DNA from: Patescibacteria group bacterium | Lineage (GTDB): Bacteria > Patescibacteriota > Microgenomatia > UBA1400 > PJMF01 | NCBI GenBank assembly: GCA_018816485.1 | Contig: JAHIVL010000071.1 | Span: forward strand, 1 to 17,599 | Direction of reading: 5' to 3' | DNA length: 17,599 nt | In this document: positions 7,807 through 15,712 of the stretch, piece by piece | Position numbering within the stretch: the first letter of the stretch is position 1 | Layout of the letters: every line of letters starts with the position of its first letter | Position numbers and translations under genes: made by a program | The notes under the pieces: model-generated | What the model saw: the letters and a program-made list of their open reading frames with translations, nothing else | Databases searched by the model: none | Told to the model about the DNA's origin: nothing

Positions 7807-9204
7807 TTAAAGAGTTTCAGCTTTTTTAATGGCGTCATCGATTGTTCCGACTAAATAGAATGCTTGTTCAGGAAGCTTATCATGTTTTCCTGCCAAAATT
7901 TCTTTAAAGCCTCTTATAGTTTCTTTAATAGAAACATATGCTCCTGGAATAGATGTAAACTGTTCAGCGACAAAGAATGGTTGAGATAAGAATTTTTGTA
8001 TTCTTCTTGCTCTAGCAACGATTTTCTTGTCTTCTTCACTTAGTTCATCAATACCAAGAATTGCGATGATATCTTGTAATTCTTTATATCTTTGGAGAAC
8101 TTGTTGTACTGCTCTAGCCGTATTGTAATGGTCATCTCCAACGACTACAGGCTCTAAAATTTTCGAGTATGAAGTTAATGGGTCAACTGCTGGATATATT
8201 CCTTGCTCAGATAATTTTCTATCTAATGAAATTGTTGAATCAATGTGAGCGAATGTTGTTGCAGGAGCTGGATCTGAATAGTCATCGGCTGGAACATAAA
8301 TTGCTTGAATAGATGTAATAGAACCATCTTTTGTAGAGGTAATTCTTTCTTGTAATGCTGCCATTTCGGTTGCCAGAGTTGGTTGATATCCCACAGCAGA
8401 CGGAATTCTTCCTAGCAGTGCTGAAACTTCTGCTCCAGCTTGTGAGAATCTAAAAATGTTATCAATAAAAAAGAGTACATCTTCATGTTTTTCATCACGA
8501 AAGTATTCAGCCATAGTTAGCGCAGTTAAAGCAACGCGCAATCTATTACCCGGTGGTTCATTCATTTGTCCAAAGCACATAACAGTACTTGCAAGAACTC
8601 CAGATTCTTTCATTTCGTAGTAAAGATCATTACCTTCTCTTGTTCTTTCACCTACACCTGCAAATACAGAGTGACCTTGATGTTCTTCTGCAATATTACG
8701 AATAAGTTCTTGGATAATAACTGTTTTTCCCACACCTGCACCACCAAAAGCGCCGACTTTTCCACCTTTTGAAAATGGGGCGATTAAATCAATGACTTTA
8801 ATGCCTGTTTCTAGAATTTCTGGTTTGGTTTCAAGGTCAACAAGTTTTGGAGATGATTTATGAATTGGTGAAGTTTTGTCTGTTTTGACTTTACCTAAGT
8901 TATCAATTGGTTGGCCTAAAACATTGAAAATTCTTCCTAATGTTGCTTCTCCAACTGGAACAGTGATTGGTTTGTTTGTGCTATAAACTGTTTCACCTCT
9001 TTTTAATCCATCGGTTAGGTCCATAGCAATACAACGTACTTCAGTCTCTGAAAGCTGTTGTTCGACCTCTAGATATAAAGCATTTTTACCTTCTCTTTCA
9101 ATGGTTAGTGCTGTATAAATTGCTGGCAAATCCTTTTCAAATTTAATATCAACAACTGGGCCAATGATTTGAGTGACTTTACCGGTAGTTTGTGTGTCTT
9201 TCAT
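7807..9204 (-). CDS. atpD: ATP synthase F1 subunit beta
   Basis: Catalytic subunit of F1, making or hydrolysing ATP at the alpha/beta interfaces. The 465-residue length is normal. Visible motifs are the Walker A box GGAGVGKT (154-161), the catalytic region GERTREGND (185-193, with Glu186), and LFFIDNIFRFSQAG (Walker B, about 244-257). Also present are the YVPADDYSDPAPATTFAHID segment and the DELSEED sequence (386-392) that contacts gamma and epsilon. All key residues are intact. A good ribosome-binding site (AAAAGGAAATT before ATG) supports the start at 9204. It follows atpG by 9 bases. Confidence 0.98.
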   Translation of the reverse strand: MKDTQTTGKVTQIIGPVVDIKFEKDLPAIYTALTIEREGKNALYLEVEQQLSETEVRCIAMDLTDGLKRGETVYSTNKPITVPVGEATLGRIFNVLGQPIDNLGKVKTDKTSPIHKSSPKLVDLETKPEILETGIKVIDLIAPFSKGGKVGAFGGAGVGKTVIIQELIRNIAEEHQGHSVFAGVGERTREGNDLYYEMKESGVLASTVMCFGQMNEPPGNRLRVALTALTMAEYFRDEKHEDVLFFIDNIFRFSQAGAEVSALLGRIPSAVGYQPTLATEMAALQERITSTKDGSITSIQAIYVPADDYSDPAPATTFAHIDSTISLDRKLSEQGIYPAVDPLTSYSKILEPVVVGDDHYNTARAVQQVLQRYKELQDIIAILGIDELSEEDKKIVARARRIQKFLSQPFFVAEQFTSIPGAYVSIKETIRGFKEILAGKHDKLPEQAFYLVGTIDDAIKKAETL

Positions 9205-9213
9205 AATTTCCTT

Positions 9214-10107
9214 TTAGCTTCTTAGTTTTTTATTTTTTTGTGCAAGGACAGCTGTAGTAATATCAAGTAGCTCACTTGTGATTCCTGTTTGTCTTGATTT
9301 ATTAAATTGTAATTGTAATTCACTCATCAATTCACCAGCATTGTCGCTAGCATTCTTCATGGCAACCATTCGAGCACTGTGTTCACTTGCTTTTGCTTCA
9401 AGAAAGGATTGATATATAGTGTTTTCTAGATAATAGTTTAGTAGATCATCAAGAATTGCTTTTGGGCTTGGTTCAAAAATATATTCGATTTTGCTTTTTG
9501 TGTTAACTGATACGAGACTGGAACAATTAACTTCATCATTTTTAGGTAGTGGTAACAAATTAATTGTTTTCACTCTTTGAACTAATGTACTAATAAAATC
9601 CATGTATATGATTGAGACTGATTTAAAAGATTCATTTAAATATTGGCTTGAAATAATTGAAGCTATTGGAAGAATTTCTGATGTTTTTACAATATCTGGA
9701 AGATCGGTGAATTGAGCATGAGTATTGAGACCGTACATTTTTGCAAAAGCGACAGCCTTTTTTCCCACAAGTATAAGCTTTCCATTTTTATGTCTTTTTT
9801 GCCATTCAATGGTTGATTTGAATAGATTTAGATTTAATCCTCCACAAAGGCCTTTATCTGTTGAAATAATAATGGCTACATCAATACCACCTGTGTGGCT
9901 AACCAGAAAAGGGTGAATATTCGTTTTAATTGTCGAAGCTAACGTTGATAAAGATTCTTGTAAGGCTCGAGTGTATGGACGTGTTGCCAATGCTTGACTT
10001 TGTGCACGTCTCATTTTACTTGCAGAAACCATTTCCATAGCTTTTGTGATTTTGGAGATATTTTTAGCAGTCTTGATTTTTTGTTTTATTTGGCGCGCAC
10101 TAGACAT
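9214..10107 (-). CDS. atpG: ATP synthase F1 subunit gamma
   Basis: Rotating central shaft of F1 that links the c-ring to the catalytic hexamer. The 297-residue length is close to the usual 285-295. The N-terminal helix (IKQKIKTAKNISKITKAMEMV...SKMRRAQ) and the C-terminal helix (SEHSARMVAMKNASDNAGEL...LDITTAVLAQ) form the antiparallel coiled coil. The middle part holds the Rossmann-like domain with ISTDKGLCGGLN near residue 81. No obvious ribosome-binding site lies close to the ATG. The start is 15 bases after the atpA stop, so coupling to atpA is likely. Confidence 0.97.
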   Translation of the reverse strand: MSSARQIKQKIKTAKNISKITKAMEMVSASKMRRAQSQALATRPYTRALQESLSTLASTIKTNIHPFLVSHTGGIDVAIIISTDKGLCGGLNLNLFKSTIEWQKRHKNGKLILVGKKAVAFAKMYGLNTHAQFTDLPDIVKTSEILPIASIISSQYLNESFKSVSIIYMDFISTLVQRVKTINLLPLPKNDEVNCSSLVSVNTKSKIEYIFEPSPKAILDDLLNYYLENTIYQSFLEAKASEHSARMVAMKNASDNAGELMSELQLQFNKSRQTGITSELLDITTAVLAQKNKKLRS

Positions 10108-10122
10108 AGTTTAGATCAATTA

Positions 10123-11655
10123 TTATTCCTCAACTTCGAGAGATAGTTTTGGATTCATTGAGTTAAAAGTTTTAATAGCTTCGATTAACTCTTTTTCTGT
10201 TTCATCTAATAATTTCTTTTCAGTAACGATACTTTTTAAAATGTGTGAGTATGAGTTTTTGATAAATTCTAAATATAATGCTTCCCATTTTTGAATATCA
10301 TCGACGTTAATTGAATCAAGATGTCCCTTAACAGCCGCATAGATGACAACAACTTCTTCTTCAAACTTTAGAGGAGTATCCCACCCTTGTTTTAAAATAG
10401 CGTTGACTCTTTCCCCTCTATCAAGTTGAGCTTTGGTTTTTTCGTCAAGATCTGAGCTAAATTGTGCAAAAGCTTGGAGTTCTCTAAATTGAGCTAAGTC
10501 GAGTTTCATAGTTCCAGCGACTTGTTTTGTGGCTTTGACTTGGGCAGCCCCTCCAACACGAGAAACTGATAAACCGACATTGATGGCTGGTTTCATTCCA
10601 GCATTAAAAAGGTCTGATTCCAAGTAAATCTGTCCATCTGTAATAGAAATCACATTTGTTGGAATAAATGCAGAGACGTCATTGTCTTGAGTTTCAATAA
10701 TTGGCAGGGCAGTTATTGAACCACCCCCATTGGCATCATTAAGCTTGCAGGATCTTTCAAGAAGTCTTGAGTGCAGATAAAAAACATCTCCTGGATATGC
10801 TTCACGACCAGAAGGACGTTTAAGCAAGAGTGAAATTTCGCGATAGGCTTGAGCATGTTTAGTGAGATCATCAAAAATGATAAGCACGTCTTTGCCTTTT
10901 TCTAGGAAGTATTCAGCTACTGCCTGTCCTGCGTATGGAGCTAAAAACTGCTCTGCAGCAGAAACCGAAGCGGTTGCTGAAACAATAACGGTATAATCCA
11001 TCGCATTATTTTTAGTTAAAATATCGATTGTTTGAGCTAAAGAAGATCTTTTTTGACCAATACAAACGTACACACAAACAACATCTTGATCTGCTTGATT
11101 TAGAATTGTTCCCAATGCAACAGCTGTTTTACCAGTTGATCTATCACCAATAATAAGTTCACGCTGTCCTCTGCCAATTGGAACTAAGGCATCAATAGCC
11201 TTTAATCCTGTATGAAGTGGCTGAGAAACTGATTGACGAGGCATAATTCCTGGAGCCTTTTTTTCAAGAAGCATTTGTTTTCCAATGGGGACATTTGCTC
11301 TACCATCAAGAACTCTACCTAAAACATCAACTGTTCTACCAAGTATGGAATCTGAAACGTTAATTGAGAGAATTTCACCAGTTTTTTTGACGGTTGCACC
11401 GGCTTTTAAGTGAAGTGCATCCCCTAAAACAACGATACCTGTTTCTTCTTTTTCTAAGTTTAAAGCTAAACCAAACTGGTTATTACCCAGGTCAATAAGT
11501 TCTCCAGCTCTAACGTCATCTAGTCCAGAAACTTTTACAACTCCGTCACCATAAGCTTTAACAATTCCAATAGTTTGTATATCGGCTGATAAATCAGAGT
11601 TATTAATAATTTCAGCAATAGAAAAATTTAGTTTTTTATTTGCAGTTTTTTTCAT
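10123..11655 (-). CDS. atpA: ATP synthase F1 subunit alpha
   Basis: Non-catalytic nucleotide-binding subunit of the F1 hexamer. The 510-residue length is normal. It shows an N-terminal beta-barrel, the Walker A box GDRSTGKT (170-177, with Ser where Gln is usual), Walker B in DVLIIFDDLTKHAQAYRE (about 256-273), and the arginine finger Arg366 in SVSRVGGAAQ that completes the catalytic site of beta. The extreme N-terminus MKKTANKKLNF is lysine-rich and lacks the usual start pattern, though SIAEIINNSDLSADIQTIG could serve as the family's N-terminal helix region. That end normally binds the delta N-terminal domain, which is missing here (see atpH). A weak AAAAGG lies about 12 bases before the ATG. 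Confidence 0.97.
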   Translation of the reverse strand: MKKTANKKLNFSIAEIINNSDLSADIQTIGIVKAYGDGVVKVSGLDDVRAGELIDLGNNQFGLALNLEKEETGIVVLGDALHLKAGATVKKTGEILSINVSDSILGRTVDVLGRVLDGRANVPIGKQMLLEKKAPGIMPRQSVSQPLHTGLKAIDALVPIGRGQRELIIGDRSTGKTAVALGTILNQADQDVVCVYVCIGQKRSSLAQTIDILTKNNAMDYTVIVSATASVSAAEQFLAPYAGQAVAEYFLEKGKDVLIIFDDLTKHAQAYREISLLLKRPSGREAYPGDVFYLHSRLLERSCKLNDANGGGSITALPIIETQDNDVSAFIPTNVISITDGQIYLESDLFNAGMKPAINVGLSVSRVGGAAQVKATKQVAGTMKLDLAQFRELQAFAQFSSDLDEKTKAQLDRGERVNAILKQGWDTPLKFEEEVVVIYAAVKGHLDSINVDDIQKWEALYLEFIKNSYSHILKSIVTEKKLLDETEKELIEAIKTFNSMNPKLSLEVEE

Positions 11656-11687
11656 TTAGCTTTAGCCTTTTTTGAGTGTTTCCCTCT

Positions 11688-11927
11688 CTAAATATTTTCT
11701 CTAAGTTGTGTCTGAAGTTTCTCAAGTTTTGTGATCACTGTTGCATCAATTTGCTCTGAACCGATGGTAATTTTAATACCCGCAATAACTGATGGATCAA
11801 CGACTTGAGAAAGCTCTATTTTAGTCCCGTGAGTATTCTTTTTTTCTACTGCGTTGACAATAATTTCAGCCTGTTTCGGTGTAAGCTCAATTGCTGAGGT
11901 AGCAGTAACTTTTAAGGTATTGATCAT
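11688..11927 (-). CDS. atpH: ATP synthase F1 subunit delta, C-terminal domain only
   Basis: Peripheral-stalk subunit linking F1 to the b dimer. The usual protein has about 175-180 residues: an N-terminal six-helix bundle that binds alpha, then a C-terminal alpha/beta domain that binds b. This ORF has only 79 residues and matches only the C-terminal domain, with the family pattern VDPSVIAGIKITIGSEQIDATV (residues 43-64) followed by a KLEKLQTQL helix. The missing half is not hidden in atpF, which has a normal length and normal b-type C-terminus, and there is no room for it: the ATG overlaps the atpF stop by 4 bases (ATGA). The overlap implies translational coupling. The position between atpF and atpA is canonical, so the identity is well supported despite the short length. 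Confidence 0.85.
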   Translation of the reverse strand: MINTLKVTATSAIELTPKQAEIIVNAVEKKNTHGTKIELSQVVDPSVIAGIKITIGSEQIDATVITKLEKLQTQLRENI

Positions 11928-12409
11928 ATATTTTTTATGATTAAGTTGATTTCTTCATCAATCAATTTTTGTTGAGTTTTTATGTCGAGAGTTTTTCCAA
12001 TGACTTTTGCAGAAATAGCAATGATTGCGTCAGTCATTTCTGACTTAGCCTCTTTTATAAGTTGAATTTTTTCTTCTTTCCAGCTATCTAAAAGCTTTGA
12101 TTGCTCTTCTTTTGTTTCTTTTCGAGCAGTTGAGATGATCTCTTGAGCTCTTTTCTTTGCTTCTTCTTGAGCATCATTTAAAATCTTTGCTCTCTCTGTT
12201 TTGTGTTCATTTTCGGCTTTTTTCTTTTCTCTATCTAGCTCATCTTTAATTTTAATTGCTAGTTCAGCTGCTTTTTGACCTTCCTCAATTCTCACTGCTC
12301 TTTCATCAAAGATTTTGATGACTGGCTTATAAAGAAGAAAAGTTAGAACTCCAAGTACAACTGAAAAATTGATTATTTGAAAAAGTATTTGTGTTAGTTG
12401 AATGTCCAT
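11924..12409 (-). CDS. atpF: ATP synthase F0 subunit b
   Basis: Peripheral-stalk subunit anchored in the membrane that holds F1 static against the rotor. The 161-residue length is normal. One membrane helix lies at about residues 5-27 (ILFQIINFSVVLGVLTFLLY), followed by KPVIKIFDERAVRIEEG, a long charged amphipathic helix rich in Glu, Lys and Ala (about 40-125), and the closing AIIAISAKVIGKTLD segment that normally binds delta. AAAGGA sits 7 bases before the ATG. The TGA stop overlaps the atpH start. Confidence 0.96.
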   Translation of the reverse strand: MDIQLTQILFQIINFSVVLGVLTFLLYKPVIKIFDERAVRIEEGQKAAELAIKIKDELDREKKKAENEHKTERAKILNDAQEEAKKRAQEIISTARKETKEEQSKLLDSWKEEKIQLIKEAKSEMTDAIIAISAKVIGKTLDIKTQQKLIDEEINLIIKNI

Positions 12410-12441
12410 GGTTTAATCCTTTGAAATTTAATTTTTTTTTA

Positions 12442-12657
12442 TTAAACAAATTTCAAGATTAATGAAACAACTAATGCATAGATAGCGATAGCTTCTGCAA
12501 AGGCAATTCCTAGAATCATGTTTGTTTGTATTTTACTTGCTGCTTCTGGGTTTCTTCCAATAGCTGTAAGACCTGCTGAAACTAGTAGTCCGATTGCAAT
12601 TGCTGGAGCAATTGTGCCGATTGCCATAACAAATGCGACTGCGAATTCTGTTGACAT
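12442..12657 (-). CDS. atpE: ATP synthase F0 subunit c
   Basis: Proteolipid that forms the rotating ring in the membrane. Its 71 residues make a helical hairpin: helix 1 about 5-33, the polar loop RNPEA at 35-39 that contacts gamma and epsilon, and helix 2 about 45-70. The ion-carrying carboxylate is Glu55 in IAFAEAIAIYALV. The sodium ligands of Na+-type rings are absent: Ile replaces the helix 1 Gln, and Ala-Ile follow the Glu instead of Ser-Thr. Proton coupling is therefore the better prediction. AAGGA before the ATG is a good ribosome-binding site, as expected for a subunit needed in many copies. Confidence 0.96.
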   Translation of the reverse strand: MSTEFAVAFVMAIGTIAPAIAIGLLVSAGLTAIGRNPEAASKIQTNMILGIAFAEAIAIYALVVSLILKFV

Positions 12658-12697
12658 ATTTTTCCTTATTTTAAGTTACTATTTATACTGTTTTAAT

Positions 12698-13594
12698 TTA
12701 ATGCTCTTCATGGTTTATAGTTGCCATGTTGAAAAATACCAGAGTTAATAGCGAAAATACCAAGGCCTGAATAAATCCAACAAATAATTCTAGGCCATAA
12801 AATGGCATTGGCAAAATGATTGGACACAGAAAGGCTATAACTACTAATAAGATTTCACCAGCAAGGATATTTCCAAATAAACGAAACGCAAAAGAAATTA
12901 TCTTGGCGAATTCTGAAATTAATTCTAGGATACCGACAAAGAACATTATTGGGCTTGAAAAGTTTATAAACTTTTTGAAATATCCAAATTTTAAGTACTT
13001 AAATCCAAATATTTGCGTAACAATAATTGAAATTAATGCTAATGATATTGTGGTGTTGATGTCTGCAGTTCCTGGTCTAAAGATTGGAACAGCTACTGGA
13101 CCACTATGCTCGTTAGCAGAATCTTCATGAGCCACCTCATCTGTTGTTAATATTGTTGCGTCTTCAATTATTGTTGTTTCTGAAGCCTGAACTGAATTTA
13201 CGAGCACACTACTATGTTTTACAGCCTCCTCCATTTGTGCAGCTTCTTCATTTACGAGTAATCTTATCGTTCCAACTCCAGGAATTAACCCTAGCCAGTT
13301 ATTTGAAATTATGACCAAAAAGAAAGTACTAATAAATGGAAAAAAAAGACGGGTTTTCTTAAAGTCACTTGTTACACCATGCACAAGTCCATGAAGTGCT
13401 TCAATGATCATTTCGGCGAAATTCTGAATACCTGTAGGCTTTGATACATTTTTAAGTTTTGATTTGGTAATTACTGCAAAGGAGATAAGGAGCATACTAA
13501 CTAACACGCTTGTAAACATCGAGTTCGTTATATCAAGTCCTCCAAGAGTAAAAAGTCGTTCAGCGGAGATTGAAATATGCAATCCAGTTGCCAT
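12698..13594 (-). CDS. atpB: ATP synthase F0 subunit a, with an acidic loop insert
   Basis: Stator membrane subunit that provides the two ion half-channels beside the c-ring. It has 298 residues with about five or six hydrophobic segments. The essential arginine is Arg238 in SFAFRLFGNILAGE, with Glu224/Glu228 just upstream and Gln276 in FVGFIQALVF, all conserved positions of the family. Between residues about 112 and 168 lies a non-conserved acidic stretch with about 12 Asp/Glu and one Lys. It falls between LIPGVGTI and the conserved FRPGTADINTT, a loop that faces the outside in known structures. First gene of the operon. No ribosome-binding site is evident before the ATG, which follows an A-rich stretch. 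Confidence 0.95.
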   Translation of the reverse strand: MATGLHISISAERLFTLGGLDITNSMFTSVLVSMLLISFAVITKSKLKNVSKPTGIQNFAEMIIEALHGLVHGVTSDFKKTRLFFPFISTFFLVIISNNWLGLIPGVGTIRLLVNEEAAQMEEAVKHSSVLVNSVQASETTIIEDATILTTDEVAHEDSANEHSGPVAVPIFRPGTADINTTISLALISIIVTQIFGFKYLKFGYFKKFINFSSPIMFFVGILELISEFAKIISFAFRLFGNILAGEILLVVIAFLCPIILPMPFYGLELFVGFIQALVFSLLTLVFFNMATINHEEH

Positions 13595-13663
13595 AGTTTT
13601 TTTTCTTTATTATTAATTTTTTCAACTAATCAAGCGCACATCAAATATATAATTGTAACTTGA

Positions 13664-13691
13664 ATTATAATGCTTCTTCTTGCTAGGACAA
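13664..13691 (-). promoter_or_regulatory. Promoter for the ATP synthase operon
   Basis: On the minus strand TTGTCC (13686-13691, 4/6 match) is followed after 16 bases by a perfect TATAAT (13664-13669). It lies between the stop of the upstream gene and atpB, giving a leader of about 60-65 bases rich in A and T. This is the best-placed promoter for the atpBEFHAGDC transcript. Confidence 0.55.
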
Positions 13692-13695
13692 GACA

Positions 13696-13723
13696 CAGTT
13701 TTATTTTGAAAGTACTAAAACTG
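13696..13723 (-). other. Hairpin across the stop codon of the LytR_C-like gene
   Basis: CAGTTTTA (13696-13703) pairs with TAAAACTG (13716-13723) over a 12-base loop, with two further pairs beyond an A-C mismatch. The gene's stop codon lies inside it and no U tract follows. It may affect termination or RNA stability just before the atp promoter. Confidence 0.3.
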
Positions 13724-15545
13724 CGTCATAGTCATCATCAGGATCTTCAATTTCTATTCCAGAACTATATTCTAAATCTAAACTGGATGCATCTTCCAAC
13801 AATTTTTCAAGTTGTGTATTTTCCTTTGTCATCAGGATATAATCAGTACCCTCGTCATATTCTCCTTCAGCATTTCCAGCAATTGCTTTGGGTATCTCAG
13901 CTTCAATTAGAAGTGTTTTTATTTTTCCTGCATAGCCTGCTTTTGATGTCGCATTAACCACTAAAATTGAAAGATCCTCTTTATTTATTTCTACTACAGG
14001 TTCTGGGGTTGCTGTAGGCTCTAGAGTTACTTCTGGATCAGTGACCACTACAGGAGTTATTTCTTGATTTGGATTTTTGTCGGACATTTTTAATAGCCCT
14101 AATCCAACCCCAATTCCAATTGCGATGGTAATGAAAAATACAGCTAAGGTTATGAAAACCATTTTTAACATATTATTTACTCCCGATGAATTTTTTATTA
14201 CTTTTTTTAAATTCTTTGGTTCTGTGGTTTCACTCTTTACTTTTTCATCTTCGTTGCCATTATCTTTTCCTGCAAATTGAGCTAGATTGACTTCATTTTT
14301 ATCTTCTAATTTTTCTTTTTTATTGTCAGTTGCTTCATCTTTGGTTTTTGACGTTTCTTCATTGATTTCAGCGATTTCTTGATTTAGGTCACTCTTTCTA
14401 GTTTCGCTATTCACCTTTTTTACTTTGTCTTTTGTATCGTCGCTTACTTTTACTCCAACAGTCTCAAATTCATTTTTGACCTCTTCAATTTCTTTTTCTG
14501 AAGGTTCTTCTATTAGAATATTGGTTTTTGGCATATTTATAACATCCTTTACTTTTGCCGCAGTCATTAATTCGGGAACCTTAGATGGTTCAGGAAGATC
14601 GGTTGGGGCAGTATTTTTACTATTTAATTCTTTGTCTGTTTCTACTTTATCATTTTTTTCAGTTGTTTCAGCGGAGTCTACAATTGCTTCTTCTTCTTTT
14701 GATGCTTTTCCAAGTTTAAATTTTGGTACTGGATAGTTTGGCAAAGAAAGAGTTCTCATAGAAGATTCAATAATATATTTAACGTAAGAAGGCATCTTTG
14801 AATCTTCTTCTTTATATGTTGCTAATTGTTGAATTGGTAATGTTCCGCCAAGTTCTTCTTTAAATTTTTCCTCAATCAGTGAGCTAGATGCAAGATAAAT
14901 AGTTTGAATCGAAGGCTCAGCGCCCTTAAGAGTTTTAATAGTTTCAACAATTGAAGAAAGCTCGTTTACAGGAAAATTATTCGTTTGATCGATGCCAATA
15001 TAGTGTTGGGAGCTATATAAATTACTACCAATTTGTAAAACTGTGATAGATGGTTCTAGAGATACGATTGATTTTATTGCCCAACTTAAAGGAGAAACCG
15101 CTTTAATAATTGTTTTTGATTTTTCTGCAGCAACTCTAACTGGCGCAAGCAATTCTTTCTCGATAGCTGAAATTTGAACTCTTGATTTTCCTTTGAAACT
15201 ATTTAAGACTGTTATTTCAATTTCATGAGTTTCGTCAGTTAAATTTAATGTTGGTAATAATTTATCTTTTACGTGAGCTAATGCTCCTGCCATTGATTCA
15301 TCATCAACATTCACAATGGTATCAGTAAAAAGAAAATCAGGAAGAATTAAATGATACTCTTCTTTATCTACTTTAGTAAATAATTTTTGAATGTTTGCAG
15401 AAATAAACTCGTTATCGTCTAAAAAGTTTCCATTTATTTGTTTAAAAGATTGAATTGCGTATGTATGTTCTTTTTTTCCAGGCAGTAACTCAGCTAAATA
15501 AGTCAAGTCGGGCAGTATATATAGTAGTTTTTCTGTATTTAACAT
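13701..15545 (-). CDS. Membrane-spanning protein: possible PilM/actin-like N-terminus, LytR_C-like C-terminus
   Basis: A 614-residue protein without a recognised gene name. Residues 1 to about 280 form a globular, probably cytoplasmic region. Its pattern of short beta strands (HLILPDFLF, ITVLQIGSNLYSSQHYIGID, IQTIYLASSSLIEEKF) recalls PilM/FtsA-type actin-like proteins, but the usual IGLDIGSSSIK nucleotide motif is absent, so any ATPase fold would be degenerate. Residues about 282-455 are a low-complexity linker rich in Glu, Lys, Asp, Ser and Thr. One membrane helix lies at about 459-485 (MLKMVFITLAVFFITIAIG). A Pro/Thr/Val-rich stalk (490-520) leads to residues about 524-613, which resemble the LytR_C domain: SILVVNATSKAGYAGKIKTL, GNAEGEYDEGTDYI, then DAVLVLS. 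No signal peptide is seen, so the topology should be N-in, C-out. It lies upstream of atpB behind its own promoter. The LytR_C call is fairly good, the PilM call tentative. Confidence 0.85.
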   Translation of the reverse strand: MLNTEKLLYILPDLTYLAELLPGKKEHTYAIQSFKQINGNFLDDNEFISANIQKLFTKVDKEEYHLILPDFLFTDTIVNVDDESMAGALAHVKDKLLPTLNLTDETHEIEITVLNSFKGKSRVQISAIEKELLAPVRVAAEKSKTIIKAVSPLSWAIKSIVSLEPSITVLQIGSNLYSSQHYIGIDQTNNFPVNELSSIVETIKTLKGAEPSIQTIYLASSSLIEEKFKEELGGTLPIQQLATYKEEDSKMPSYVKYIIESSMRTLSLPNYPVPKFKLGKASKEEEAIVDSAETTEKNDKVETDKELNSKNTAPTDLPEPSKVPELMTAAKVKDVINMPKTNILIEEPSEKEIEEVKNEFETVGVKVSDDTKDKVKKVNSETRKSDLNQEIAEINEETSKTKDEATDNKKEKLEDKNEVNLAQFAGKDNGNEDEKVKSETTEPKNLKKVIKNSSGVNNMLKMVFITLAVFFITIAIGIGVGLGLLKMSDKNPNQEITPVVVTDPEVTLEPTATPEPVVEINKEDLSILVVNATSKAGYAGKIKTLLIEAEIPKAIAGNAEGEYDEGTDYILMTKENTQLEKLLEDASSLDLEYSSGIEIEDPDDDYDAVLVLSK

Positions 15546-15562
15546 AAATGTTTACTCTTACT

Positions 15563-15591
15563 AGTATCTAAAAAAACTCGAGCTTTGACAA
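15563..15591 (-). promoter_or_regulatory. Promoter for the LytR_C-like gene
   Basis: On the minus strand TTGTCA (15586-15591, 5/6 match) is followed after exactly 17 bases by GATACT (15563-15568, 4/6 match). Seventeen bases separate the -10 from the ATG at 15545, so the leader would be only about 10 bases, with a weak AAGAG. Confidence 0.5.
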
Positions 15592-15649
15592 GTAGTATGT
15601 TTGATTTATATTTATTTAAGACTTTGTCTATTAATAAATGTTTATTATT

Positions 15650-15658
15650 TGATATAAT
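15650..15658 (+). promoter_or_regulatory. Extended -10 promoter, probably for tRNA-Lys
   Basis: TGATATAAT is an extended -10 element with a perfect TATAAT, 54 bases before the tRNA, and points the right way. No convincing -35 is seen (TTGTCT lies 23 bases upstream, too far). A second candidate is TGTACA (15674-15679), 17 bases, then TAAAAT (15697-15702), which would start transcription within a few bases of the tRNA. Confidence 0.5.
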
Positions 15659-15666
15659 GCTTGTTT

Positions 15667-15691
15667 GTCGAGATGTACAATCATACTCGAC
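15667..15691 (+). other. Hairpin in the tRNA-Lys leader
   Basis: GTCGAG (15667-15672) and CTCGAC (15686-15691) form a perfect 6-bp GC-containing stem with a 13-base loop. It lies just after the predicted start of the tRNA transcript and would be removed by RNase P. It could be an RNA-processing signal, a weak terminator (TTTGTT follows on the plus strand), or chance. Confidence 0.3.
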
Positions 15692-15712
15692 TTTGTTAAA
15701 ATATGTTTGTGA

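Noticed and set aside
11924..12409. Possible b-delta fusion hiding the missing delta N-terminal domain
   Set aside because: atpF has normal b length and ends in the usual b-type C-terminus, so it contains no delta domain.
7385..12409. UGA recoding (Gracilibacteria-type code)
   Set aside because: TGA ends atpF and atpC exactly at the expected protein ends, so it is a stop here.
12442..13594. N-ATPase or V/A-type ATPase instead of F-type
   Set aside because: Gene order B-E-F-H-A-G-D-C, the DELSEED motif in beta and the single-hairpin c subunit are those of an ordinary F-type enzyme.
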